A stretch of 64,000 bases of DNA, from contig JAMKCF010000003.1 in NCBI GenBank assembly GCA_023634235.1, forward strand, positions 11,502,742 through 11,566,741, given 5' to 3'. The DNA is from Pisaster brevispinus (lineage: Eukaryota; Echinodermata; Asteroidea; Forcipulatida; Asteriidae). The notes below the pieces were generated by a model. The model worked only from the letters and a program-made list of their open reading frames with translations. It had not been told where the DNA came from and did not search any database. The stretch's first letter is position 1, and each line of letters starts with the position of its first letter. Below are positions 1-10,486 of the stretch, piece after piece. The position numbers and the translations under genes were made by a program.

Positions 1-201
1 AAAACAACAACGAGTTACGGAAATAAATTAAAGTAAGCTTAAGAGAAATGCGTCATCGCTTCTATAAAACTATTCTTTAGAAAATCCCTATGGTTTCCCG
101 GACGTCATTTTTGTTCAGGAACGGAGGGTTCAAAGAAGGTTTGCGGTAACACCATGTCCGCCCATGGTCCGCCCAACTAAAATATCAATCAGAAAAAAAG
201 C
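1..201. other. Intergenic left edge
   Basis: No gene, RNA or recognisable repeat can be supported here. The stretch ends at the 8-bp target duplication of the foldback element that starts at 210. Confidence 0.5.
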
Positions 202-282
202 AAGATAGTATGGTGGCCCTGAAGGGACATCGCATATCGCAAACGTGTGCGCATACGTATGCGATGTCGCGAAATTTATCGC

Positions 283-470
283 GAATATGTGCGCACACGT
301 ATGCAATGTCGTGAAACAATTCGCGAATATGTGCGCACACGTATGCAATGTCGTGAAACAATTCGCGAATATGTGCGCACACGTATGCAATGTCGTGAAA
401 CAATTTGCGAATATGTGCGCACACGTGTGCAATGTCGTGAAACAATTCGCGAATATGTGCGCACACGTTT
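283..470 (+). repeat. 42-bp tandem repeat, left arm of foldback
   Basis: The phrase GAATATGTGCGCACACGT recurs every 42 bp from about 283 to 468, giving about four full units plus diverged edge units. Each unit also contains GTCGTGAAACAATTCGCG. Units differ at only a few positions, which points to recent array homogenisation. The mirror copy is at about 975-1160. Confidence 0.9.
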
Positions 471-974
471 GCGAATTCATTTGCAATGTCGTGAATTTTA
501 TTGCATACCTTGTCGCATACCTTTGGGGTGATGTCATTTTGCGGGCAATTTGTTAGTAACCTAGGGAGTACGCAAGTGGCCCGGTCCCATCTTGTATACC
601 AAAGATACTTCAAGGCAGGAGCTTGGGTACCAGGCAGGTTCATTTTAGTGTGGCCATGCCTAGCCGGCCAGCCACATGGTGATGGTACAGCATCATATCA
701 CAAAACAAAAGGTCCATGCAAACAATCGTCGGACTATTCTCACTAAAATGAGCACCGGTACAATGGTTAGTATAATAGTTATTCACTTATTAGAAAAGCG
801 TGAGGAACAGAGTGCGCTCGAAGGTAAATTAGTCAGACCCTATCTATATCTATTTGTACGTCTCGATCCCAGACTAGCTGCTACAACTCCCCAGTTCATT
901 AGGAATTTTATTGAATGGTATGCGACAAGGTATGCAATAAAATTCACGACATTGCAAATGAATTCGCAAACGTG

Positions 975-1160
975 TGCGCACATATTCGCGAATTGTTTCA
1001 CGACATTGCACACGTGTGCGCACATATTCGCGAATTGTTTCACGACATTGCACACGTGTGCGCACATATTCGCGAATTGTTTCACGACATTGCATACGTG
1101 TGCGCACATTTTCGCGAATCGTTTCACGACATTGCATACGTGTGCGCACATATTCGCGAT
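975..1160 (-). repeat. 42-bp tandem repeat, right arm of foldback
   Basis: Reverse-complement counterpart of the array at 283-470, with the same 42-bp period and similar copy number. The two arrays are close to identical once reversed, so the region should fold into a very long hairpin. Confidence 0.9.
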
Positions 1161-1237
1161 TTATTTCGCGACGTCGCATACGTATGCGCACATCGTTTGC
1201 GATATGCGATGTCCCTTCAGGGCCACCATAAGATAGT

Positions 1238-2940
1238 GAGTTATCACAAATTTACCAACCAAACGTATTGTCAATCAATCAACCATCATTCAACCGTGAA
1301 CTAGCATATCATCCAGTAGCACAACAAACCAGTCAATATGTTCACTTTTAAAACTAAAATGTCATCTTGGGTGATATCCCTGGTTACACGGCAGTTATAG
1401 GTTGAATGGCTTCTGACCAGCACCCCGACCTAGAGAGAATGCCAACATCAGGGCTAGCTAGCTCACCAGTTGGTTGGTCATGGAGGAAGGAAATTTACAG
1501 CCTATTTATAAAATTGGACCCTATAGTTTTCTTCTTAAAATAAGCTTATTCCTTCCTCCATGGTATTGGTATAGAGCGTCGGTACGTTAATCCGGAGGTC
1601 GCAGGTTCAAGACCCGCTCTAATTATCATTGTTCAACCCAAAATTAAAATTAAAATCTATGCAAACAGCTCTCAGACACTGAATGAAATGCACTGTGCAA
1701 TTGTAAAGGGACCGTGCGGACTGTTGTTGTAAACTGTATTGTTGATATTAAAGGGAGCAAACACACTTATAACAATGAGAAAGTAAACAAACTATGCCCG
1801 ACACGTTTTTGGTCGCTACCATCACGCGGGAACTCACGTGATAAAACGAAAGGAAAATTCACATGGTATGGTCAGGTCAGGTCAGATGACTATACACTTC
1901 CGTCTGTCTGAGGCTGTTGTGGTCCACCTTCCGTTTCGCAAGCGCATTCCACCATGTTCTTATCCCATGACTGATATGTGGCAGAGGGTGTTCCCCCCTA
2001 TGTTGTCACACTTTAACACACTGTTTTCCTCTTATACAGAAGTACCCCCCCCCCCAATATCCTCTAAAGAATTCCTGAGATTCCAAGCACACAATGAAGA
2101 CATAGTATGCCCCATTATATTCAGCACCAAATGTATGTTCTAGCATTATCCATCTCCGAACTTCAGAGCTCCAGTTTCTGCCCCGTCTTCGCGGCTGCCC
2201 TGCACTTCCAGGCATGATGATAGGAAGATGGTGGTGTGCGCAAGAGTTCCTGGTCTACGAGGGTTACGCGGTGATCTACGTGGGTTACGCGTTCAACCCA
2301 TTGCATTTTCCTTCTCCTGACGGTTCGTATTTACACATTTTCTAGTTCACTATTTTCACAATGTGCAACAGTGTGGGAATGTCAAGCCTATAAGCATTCT
2401 CTAAGCACCTTGCTCAAAATGCATCGATTCGCCTCTCCATCCAAGCTTCGCAGATAGGGCACAATGTGATCAGTGCCCGAAGCACTTCCATATTACGATT
2501 CTAGATTTTAAAACTTTCAATATTGTTGTGTCAGCAGATGAAGTCATCAAAAGAATGTTTCATACTTTCTAGACCTTGCCTATAAGACAAGTATGTATAT
2601 AGATAACAGATCCATTAATTTGCTTGTAGAATGTTATTAATGGAACAATAAAGCCTTGATGTATTGTCACAAGAGGGCAGTGTGTAGTATGATAATGTCA
2701 ACGTTAATGTAAAATAATAAGGGTTAATTTTTAGTTCGTATACAATCATTTCCGGCTACCCTTTTATGTTGGTTGTAGTTTCAAAACGAGGCTGGGGAAC
2801 TTTGGTTAACTTCAAGGTCCGGTTTAGACCGGAACAGAACAACGAGTAGCACTAAGGGTGACGTCTGTGGATGTTATCTTTGAAAATGAAAGACCTCTCT
2901 TATGTCTTATTGGTGTTGTTGTTGAGGAGTTTCTCGGGTT
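1238..2940. other. Intergenic, with one tRNA-like SINE fragment
   Basis: No coding exon can be supported. The stretch contains the SINE-like fragment at 1563-1622 and short C-rich runs near 2046. Open frames here are short, lack splice logic and match no family I recognise. Confidence 0.45.
1563..1622 (+). repeat. tRNA-derived SINE head fragment
   Basis: Contains GGTATAGAGCGTCGGTACG followed about 15 bp later by GGTTCAAGACCCGCTCT, which resembles tRNA box B (GGTTCGANNCC) and an acceptor-side strand. The box A region is degraded and no intact cloverleaf can be drawn, so I treat it as a retroposon head rather than a tRNA gene. Related fragments lie at 38293-38335 and, inverted, at 46060-46125. 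Confidence 0.5.
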
Positions 2941-2944
2941 TCGG

Positions 2945-3095
2945 GGACGATTTCACAAAGAGCTATAAGATTCATCTTAAGTGGAGTTTTCAGTATTACC
3001 ATATTTGTATTGTTGCATCACACTTTGCTTAGCAATTAAAATTGATTACCAGTTAAGATCAAGCTTAGCTCTTTGTGAAATCGGCTCCTGATCAG
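2945..3095. mobile_element. MITE, 'ATTTCACAAAGAG' family, copy 1
   Basis: The ends are inverted repeats: ATTTCACAAAGAGCTATAAG on the left and CTTAGCTCTTTGTGAAAT on the right, about 150 bp apart. The centre includes TGCATCACACTTTGCTTAGCAATT, shared with the copy at 40070-40205, where it reads GCTAAGCAAAGTGTGATG in the opposite direction. A related element is at 15088-15245. There is no coding capacity. Confidence 0.65.
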
Positions 3096-4043
3096 CCAAC
3101 TTATAGTTATGCTGGTTTCGGTGACCAGGGACAGTTCTAAACATAAGCATTCATATATTTCTTGAAAAATAATGCTCACAAAATATACGGTCTTTGTTTT
3201 ATTTTCAAGCAATAGCACTTTATTAGTCTTTAGAATGTAACACTATTGGATTGGTATGCAGCAGCATCAGCAATCACACAAATTCAGTAGAAACCTTTCG
3301 TTATTTTTTAAAACCCAACATAATTAACACCGAACCTAAACGAGTCAACAACTTGGTTGCAGTTTGGTTGAAGCAGCTGCGTCACCACTGTGCGGCACAA
3401 ATACGTGTTTTTTGTCGACTTCGCCAAAACTATCACCCGTGTACTTAGAGCAACTCAACCAAACCAAAAGGGTAGGCGAAGACTGGCCCTATCCAATGAT
3501 GAAACTTGGAGCTAACATAACCGATGTGTAGACAGGGAACTTAACATTCCGTCAACCCTAGTTATACAGAGCATTCATGAAGAGGTCCTGCTTATTAATA
3601 AGAGTGCGTTCTGAACTTCTAGGATTTCATTTCTGATTTGTGTTTCTTTGTTTTGCTGTCCTCTTATATAACAACGTTCCTCATATGAAGAGGTAATTTG
3701 GCCAGTCACAGCGATCTAAGTGGCTGCAGTACATTTGTGGCTGGCATATTCACGTTTAGTGGAGATCCACGGCCTGGGTTTTAGGTGACCACTCTGGGGC
3801 TTTTGGTGGTTTTAGAACAAGAGTCATTCGTGGCTTCAGGTCACATGGTCAGTAAGGGGAAGGATGTGGACGATTCCATAACCCGTTCCAGATTTGACAT
3901 TGACCCTTCAGCTCTTCAAATTCAGGCGTTGAAGGAAATTGTCACGTGTTTAAGAAGATCTTCAGGAAGATAGTCACTCCAAACAACTGTCATTCACCTT
4001 TCTGGTAAAAAAAACCCACGCAAGTTCCGTATACGCTTCACCC
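3096..4043. other. Downstream flank of the TLCD gene
   Basis: This is the 3' flank and probable 3' UTR side of the minus-strand TLCD gene. A TTTATT at about 3219 reads AATAAA on the minus strand and could be a poly(A) signal, but it lies about 800 bp past the stop. The small frame at 3785-3973 has no recognisable motif. Confidence 0.35.
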
Positions 4044-7000
4044 TCAGTCATCAAGAATGTGGCTGTCTTTACCGTTAGTAACTAAGAAGTCACTGCAGAG
4101 TAGCCGCCACAGCAACACAAAGTTGATTGAACACATCGCTGCCGTAAAACACGGTAGAATATAATAAAGGGCGGTGAATGTAGTGCTGATCTTCGTACAG
4201 GAACAGTACAAAGCAAACAGTAACGGCACGAGGCGTAACGCCACAAACGTGACAAGGTTCGTGGATTTATGAACGCTGTAAAGCGTGGAGGTTTTGGAGA
4301 TTCCGTACATGATCAGGAGCTGACGTGAGTGGAGGAAGATGGCGTGTACTTCAGTCAGGAGACCGATGTATAAAACGCCAATCCCTATTGTTTCGTAGCT
4401 CAACATGAACAATGAAATTGCAATCTGCAACGAGAGATATGGACAATTATTTGTGAATGTTACAATATTGAATCGGCGAATTAAGGAATAACAGTATGGA
4501 CCGGTCTTCACCGGCGAGCCCCAAAACAAGGTCACTATAGCACGACTTCAAAGACCGCGTCCTCGTACTGTTCTTTCCATTGAAATACAACTTCAACGAA
4601 TTTTTGTTTAAAAAATTAGGGGAAAAAACGAGAGAAAAAACAAATGAAATGGTATATTAAAACGAACAGTTGTTCACTGAATGATTACACCTGCTTTGTT
4701 TTGTGTGCGAAGAATAATAACAATAGTTAGATATATAGGGCCTATTGCTTGTCTTTTGTTTTTATTTGTTTTTTCTGTACCCATTGTATTTCCCTACTCT
4801 TCACCTGTTCTCTTCAGAACATTTTCAAACCATTGCATTTTCCCGTTTCTCATAGGCTTTACCGGCCTCTCCACAGGTTTCTATTCTGGATACTCTCCCT
4901 TAATCCTTTTGCTCCTCTTTTTGCTATAAATGGATATGTTTGTGTTTGTTCTTGTTTATGCATCTGACGAAGGTCCAGCTTGGATCGAAAGCTAAGGCCA
5001 TCTCCCCTACTAATTATATATATATATATATATATAATTAGTAGGGGAGATGGCCTTTATATAGGTACTTCATTAAACACTAAACAGTTTATGGGTCACT
5101 TATCGGTTCATCCACTAAAAGCTCATAAAATACTCCATTAGGCCTCTGGGACAACAAAAGACTTCGTCGTACTAAAACATAAAAGTATAAACAAACCCCC
5201 TCATTAAGTTAACACACAAAAAAGTGCAACATTTTTTAAATGGTTGTGTTGTAGTGCAATTTGACACAAGTATTCTTGCACGCTAAGTGATGCTTGAGTA
5301 ACTATAATAACGTATAATTTCTTTTAGGAGGTTGCTGGGACGCTTAATATTCTTCACAACGGGATTTGTTGGGTGTCCGTTTTAAATTTGTAATTTAGAA
5401 AAACCTTCCCTACGCACTTACAATAATATGATGTGTAACCACTGCAAGCACTTTAAAGAGTACAGTGTGCGCCAAAATGTCGTAAGTATCATACAACACA
5501 TACCCTGTGGGATAGAAAAGATGAAATGCATGAAAAAACGAGGAGCCCAATCATGTGGCTCAAAACATAATAAGTAAAAATTAACACTGGGTCAAAGAGA
5601 GACACAAGTTGTGCACTCCGTACCCGGTTTGAGAACTTTCAAATGCGATTGTGCAGATACCAGTGTACCAAAGTTCACAAGTTAACGGCAGCTGAGTGTG
5701 CGAAACGTAGGCTACCTATATTCTCGTATATTGAACGTGGCAATGCTTCAGCTTAGCTTTGATCAAATCAAAACAAAAAATAGGTTAAAAGATAATGTGG
5801 ATAACTAATGATATCACTTTTTTTACTTGAAGTAGTTTTATAATTGGAGAAAGTAGACCCTATAAATGCAGTTTGAAGCCACGCCCACATCCACAGCCCG
5901 ACTGAAGCTACGCGAACTCACCAGACATTATAGCAAAGCCAACGTCAGCAACAACCGAGTAGTAACCAATCGGGTCCGTCCATATTTGTGGATGGTTGAA
6001 CAAACTGAAAAAGGAAAATCATGTCGACAGATAGATTAATGATTATGATGCAAACATTGCACTACGAAGAAGACTTCATAGATCCCCTTACATTGGCCGA
6101 CATCTTTGATGTCAAACAATGGAAACGTTCACATGTGTACGCGCGGCGAACAACGCTCAGCCAATGATAGCTCTTCATTAACCTCAGCGAGCTTGTGACG
6201 TCATATGCAAGGGGTCTATAAGGGGTGCACCCCACTACATAGGGAGAAAACCAAGCGTCGGCGTCATTAATATTTCCCATAAATATTCTCTATTAGACAG
6301 ATTTGAGAGCCAAATAAAAGGGGTACGGTGTAAACAAATTACCTAATTGTGACCTGGGGTTGTTGACTTCCAACTCTAGGTATTCTGGATGACATAGGCC
6401 CTGAAAAGTGGTCCTATTTGCCAAGAGGTGTAGGGAAATCTTTCAAAAATGATGCTCGGATGTTTGGAAAATTACACCGCTGTAGGTGTGTTTTTATTTG
6501 GAGGGAGACTATCTCGACGGACCTTGGACTCCCCATATCAAATTGAGCAGTGAATACAAGTTTAAGACTCAATGCATAATTTTCTGTTTACTGTAAAAAG
6601 CTGTGAGACTTTTAAGTAACGATTTTTGAATATTTAGCATTGTGCACTGATGCTACGGGAGTTTATTTAGTGGGGTGCACCCGTCGTGATATAATAAGCC
6701 AAACCGCCTGTAGGAAAGCGCTGCTCTACCAAAAAAAAAGGACCTGTGTGGGATCTTATTGACTTTGTAGACAAAGAACTTCACCGAAGAACAAACCAAG
6801 CATGTCCAAAGTGTGGGTTTCCCTTTGGGTGCTGCGTGGATACATTATCGATTGGTTGATCGATTAGTTTATCCTGCCAAAATCACCACACAACACGGTG
6901 AATGACCGCTGTAATAACGAAGAAAACTGTGTATTTGCAACTGACAAAAGGCCTTTAACAAGCCAATAGTACAGTTAGTTAATATCACAAATTCCCATTA

Positions 7001-8210
7001 GAATTTAATTTGTTTTAAGTTGTGATCGACGTCAGAATAACTATATACTTCAGAGTTTACCAACTTGAGTTGAAATGTCTGTTCACCATTGGTTTCAGAC
7101 AATTGTACTTAATGCACATATTAAACGGTTAATGGTTTGACGTTTCGAAGGCTAAACAACTAATAATTTGTATGTGTGCAGTCCTTCCGTCATGTAATAC
7201 TTTTCATTAAAATTATTAAATGATGTGTCATTTGTTTTCAAATTATTGCACAACATTAGCTCAAACAATGAGAAAATACAAGGAAAAGAACGCACTGATA
7301 ACTTCAAGTATACGGGGAATTGTATTGTGGCTAATGACAGCATTTCGGTTGGAACATTGGAACATTATCTATTTAGCGGTGCAATAAGCGTCAATGACCG
7401 GATGATTTGGGGGAAAACGCAACTTCAGATGGACTGACAACCTAATCCAGGCTCCGATCTGAGGTGGGATTCCGGGGAAACTAGGATCATTGATTGTTCC
7501 GATAAAAATCTCTACTTCATTATCTCGCCACGCCCCCACCCCGTAAAAACAGTTATAACAACTCACAAAGTCATAGCTGCATTTGCATTTAACTGTTTTA
7601 TTTTATACATTTACTTTTATTCTATTTCATTTCAGTCTCCATTCTATAGTGTGGTGAACAACTATTAATGATTATAATAACAGCAGACTACATGTCAAAT
7701 AAAACCTACTGAATAAATGCTGGTCGTACTCGTATTTGATGCCAATATTGCGCACTGAGTGGGTTACTGGCCATGCCAGCTAACAATGCCATTTACAAGT
7801 AAATGGTAAAAAAAAATTATAATAAAATGTCTAGATGGTCTGTGAATTTGGACCTAATGTAAGCAGAATGTACACATAGGGATAGGGGCGAATCTTGTGG
7901 TTTTAACTTGCTATCCTAAACCCTTCCCCCGCGATCTTGTATGGACATTGTTGTACAGCCTATAAAGGCCCCCACCCTGAACATGCCCCTCAATTACGCG
8001 CAACGGAAATGAGTTGACCTACCAGTACAACACGATTACAGATATCAGTACAGAGTTGAATAACGATGTACTGGCATTCCTCCACCGGTGCCGTTCTTTC
8101 TCCGAGTACTTCCCCGGGGGTGCAGCGATCGGTAACACATCCAACGCCGAGTTGAAGCACTGATATCCGGCGGCAGAGCCGACAACGATCGGTACATACC
8201 ACGGAAACAT
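4044..8210 (-). CDS. TLCD1/2: TLC domain-containing protein, TLCD1/TLCD2-like
   Basis: Four coding exons on the minus strand: 8210-8023, 6004-5922, 5504-5422 and 4424-4044. All have AG acceptors and GT donors, and the phases match (2, 1, 0), giving 244 aa; human TLCD1 and TLCD2 are about 250 aa. The start ATG at 8210 has an in-frame stop upstream. Exon 1 holds the family hallmark RHRWRNASTSLFNSVL, a charged loop before a membrane segment. Exon 2 gives HPQIWTDPIGYYSVVAD. Exon 3 gives GYVLYDTYDIL and ends with the THH pair. Exon 4 holds a glutamate followed by FLHSRQLL, the last membrane helices and the stop. Known: TLCD1/2 are plasma-membrane multipass proteins that limit membrane fluidity by affecting long polyunsaturated acyl chains in phospholipids. 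The residues are my visual match; TLCD1 versus TLCD2 cannot be decided. Confidence 0.85.
4681..4990 (+). mobile_element. Probable Penelope-like retroelement 3' tail
   Basis: An AT- and pyrimidine-rich tract with hydrophobic open frames (4681-4929, 4749-4967) runs directly into a hammerhead-type core at 4964-4990. Known: Penelope-like retroelements often carry minimal hammerhead ribozymes near their ends. No reverse transcriptase or GIY-YIG coding remains here. The assignment rests on the ribozyme-like core and is an inference. Confidence 0.35.
4964..4990 (+). ncRNA. Hammerhead-ribozyme-like core
   Basis: CTGACGA (4964-4970) fits the hammerhead box CUGANGA. GGTCC (4972-4976) can pair with GGATC (4982-4986), one G-U included, to make stem II with a 5-nt loop. 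GAAA follows at 4987-4990. Stem III and the cleavage triplet are not convincing: after GAAA, GC-TAAG-GC could form a 2-bp stem but is followed by C instead of U. It is therefore probably a degenerate or inactive copy. Confidence 0.5.
4994..5057. repeat. Perfect 64-bp palindrome with (TA)n centre
   Basis: AAGGCCATCTCCCCTACTAA at 4994-5013 is matched exactly by its reverse complement ending at 5057. The centre is an alternating TA tract. Both 32-nt arms are fully complementary. It begins 3 bp after the GAAA of the hammerhead-like core. Confidence 0.95.
5505..5921. other. TLCD intron 2
   Basis: Short intron between exons 2 and 3, about 420 bp. I see no repeat or RNA gene in it. Confidence 0.6.
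6005..8022. other. TLCD intron 1
   Basis: About 2 kb with no recognised element. The frames at 6062-6280 and 7369-7566 are shadows without family motifs. Confidence 0.55.
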
Positions 8211-8875
8211 TTGAGGCAAGGAATCTGCTCAAAGTTCCCCTTCAAAACCATCCACTACAATAGTTCTTGAAGACACGTGCATCGGTCGGACTGGAGGTCA
8301 GCGGTCGTACTGGAGGTCAGCTGTCTACTGGGGGTCAGCGTGTCAGTTTCGTAACCATAACGTTACTAAACACGCCTGGTCATCTGGCGGATACTCATGC
8401 ACGTAGTACTTGAATGTCAGTTATCTGATTTCAGATTTCATGGTCGCATTTACGTGTGCCCATCTTTCTGCTTTTATGTGTGTATCACATGAAATCGCAA
8501 TGACATGGATGAGTGAGTGTGGCAAGTTCGGCTACAGAGAGAAAGGCCTTCTTCTACGGTTCGGCCAACTATATTGAGAGTAGTTTTGTTTGCTACCCAT
8601 ATTAAAGGGGAACGTTTGGCCTACCCGTAGTAACACCCACACTAACCCGTTGATAAAAACGCTCTGCACTAAAACGTTGCAGACGTGCCCTCCATTTTTG
8701 AGCTTGGAGTTGGAATGACGGTATTTCGCGTTTCCTTCAATTATTGTCAGATGTTTATCGCCAGGATAGGATGGAAAGAGTGTTGTTTTGCATCCGACCA
8801 TTGTCGTCTATGTAAAATTACTGTCTTTCGGGCCATGGTTTTTCACACCGAAGAAGGAATGGCAAGTTTTCCCGT

Positions 8876-9215
8876 TGAGGAACGGGAATAGTTTTCCCGT
8901 GGAGATGGAGGAAGAAATGGTTTTCCCATGGAGGAAGGAGTGGTTTTTCCCATGGAGGAAGGAATGGTTTCCCATGGAGGAAGAAATGGTTTCCCGGGAG
9001 GAGAAATGGGTTTCCCATGGTGGGAGGAATAGTTTTCACATGGAGGAAGGAATGGTTTTTCCATGGAGGAAGGAAAGGTTTCCCATGGTGGGATGTATAG
9101 TTTCTCATGGAGGGAGGAATGGTTCTCCCGTGGAGGGAGGATAGTTTTCCCACGGAGAAAGGAGTGGGTTTCCCACGGAGGAAGGAATGGGTTTCCCATG
9201 GAAGATGGAATGGCT
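8876..9215 (+). repeat. Minisatellite, GGAGGAAGGAATGGTTTCCC type
   Basis: A degenerate tandem array with a unit of about 22-26 bp built on TTTCCCATGGAGGAAGGAAT. More than a dozen units are seen. The strand is strongly purine-biased, which produces overlapping open frames on both strands (8788-9144, 8818-9270, 8843-9199) that are not genes. Confidence 0.85.
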
Positions 9216-9742
9216 TCCTGATGTTGTTCCCCCTTGTTTTTGCGCGAGTCACATTGTTTGCATGAGTCATTAGTAAAATGAGACGGGTGTCTGTAGTTTT
9301 TCTTAAACGCGAGAGCGCGTTTTTATTGAATTGACTTTATGGTCAATCAAACAAATAAACCAAACAAGGTCTTAAATTAATAAATGCCCTTAAACTAATA
9401 ATGGGACACATGTAGCACAATGCCCTTTTATCGGAAATTACGCGGCCGTATGGTCTCACTACAACCACGAGAGGGCGTTTTATTTAAACAAAACCAAAGG
9501 ACAGACTTCTTTCTAAACAGCTGTCTGAAAATGCGCGTGACTAGACAATCTGAAAGGACAGAAATGTCAACACAGAACAGGAAAAGTTCATTCTTAGATA
9601 TGCAACTTTGTCATTGAAAAAAAACCACACAAAAACAAGGAAATGGCCAACCACACTCCACTTGGTGCAATACTTTTTCTGTTTTCGTTGGCACTATTAT
9701 AAATTGAAGAAACCAAGAGGAAATCTCATGATCGAGGCTGTT

Positions 9743-9826
9743 GGCCCAGTTTCATAGAGCTGCTTAATAAGCAGAAAATGTTGCTTTAAGAAACAACTGC
9801 TAAGCAACAATAAACAGGATACCAAA
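9743..9826 (+). mobile_element. Partial MITE, 'CATAGAGCTGCTTAAGCA' family
   Basis: Begins GGCCCAGTTTCATAGAGCTG and continues through AACTGCTAAGCAACAATAAACAGG. It matches the left half of the full-length copies at 27704-27869 and 31728-31918, but the right terminal repeat is missing. Confidence 0.6.
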
Positions 9827-10486
9827 ACGATCAAATATGAAAATGTAAAAAGGTAGGTGGAAACAAAAACACACATACACACACCTTTTGTTACTCTGTA
9901 TACTCTCCATTGTTATTGTGTAGTTAAAAGCATTCCACTTTAAGTTTTAAATAGAACAAAATTGTTTTTGAATAATGATTAATTTAATCAGGCAATCCTT
10001 CTAATCGTATATTGCAGGCTCAAGTGTATAGGTACCTTCCAATGAATCATCGGCGTACTAAGGGGGCCTTCTGCCCCCCCCCCACATCGACACATTAATG
10101 TCTGTGCCCCCCCCCCCCAAGCCGCTCCCATTTGAAACCTGGACTTTTGAGATTAGAAATTACCCAAATAAAAGTTACATTTGATGAGCTTTTATCTTGT
10201 TACTTCAGGGTTTTTTTAAACTACTTTATATTAAAACGTAGACAATGTAAACATTTGTTTTTACCTCCATGGCAGATTATTGTAATAAATGGCATAACAA
10301 GGGTGCTGAAAAGGGGCTTGTTTGAGAAAAATTATAACGAAAACTCCAGTTATCCAGAAGTGCCCCCCCCCCTAGAAAAGATGGTGCACCGCCTTGTGCC
10401 CTCTTAAAATGTTACCATAGTTTAGGCGCTGCAATGAATTGTTGATTGTAACCTAATTAAGAATAATAACTCAATAAAAAATTGCA

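Larger units (their letters stand above)
210..1229. mobile_element. Foldback transposon with 8-bp target duplication
   Basis: A 1,020-bp palindromic element. The left end begins ATGGTGGCCCTGAAGGGACA and the right end is its reverse complement, TGTCCCTTCAGGGCCACCAT. The arms cover about 210-521 and 916-1229. Each arm contains a 42-bp tandem repeat in opposite orientation. The middle (about 522-915) is unique sequence with no transposase. The element is flanked by the direct repeat AAGATAGT (202-209 and 1230-1237), an exact 8-bp target duplication. Known: 8-bp duplications are typical of hAT-type insertion, and foldback elements with tandemly repeated inverted arms (TU elements) have been described in sea urchins. 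Inferred: a non-autonomous element moved by a transposase encoded elsewhere. All long open frames across 130-1304 are by-products of the 42-bp period, which is a multiple of 3. Confidence 0.9.
4425..5421. other. TLCD intron 3 with retroelement remnant
   Basis: This intron carries a plus-strand retroelement tail (about 4681-4990), the hammerhead-like core and the 64-bp palindrome. From 5060 to 5421 nothing can be assigned. Confidence 0.6.
8211..10486. other. Intergenic between TLCD 5' end and ETFBKMT 3' end
   Basis: Holds the TLCD upstream region, the minisatellite at 8876-9215, a partial copy of the 'CATAGAGCTGCTTAAGCA' repeat at 9743-9826, and poly-C runs near 10073 and 10109. No gene can be supported. 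Confidence 0.5.

Noticed and set aside
283..470. CRISPR-like regular repeats
   Set aside because: Units are contiguous tandem repeats without unique spacers, and the genome is eukaryotic.
130..1304. A dozen overlapping long frames on both strands with Cys/His-rich 14-residue repeats
   Set aside because: They are translations of the 42-bp tandem repeat inside the inverted arms of a foldback transposon; the period is a multiple of three, so all frames stay open.
3785..3973. 62-codon plus-strand frame downstream of TLCD
   Set aside because: Short, unmatched and without splice context; not enough to call a gene.
8788..9270. Repeat-rich frames on both strands resembling structural proteins
   Set aside because: Shadows of a purine-rich minisatellite; no start context, splice sites or conserved domains.
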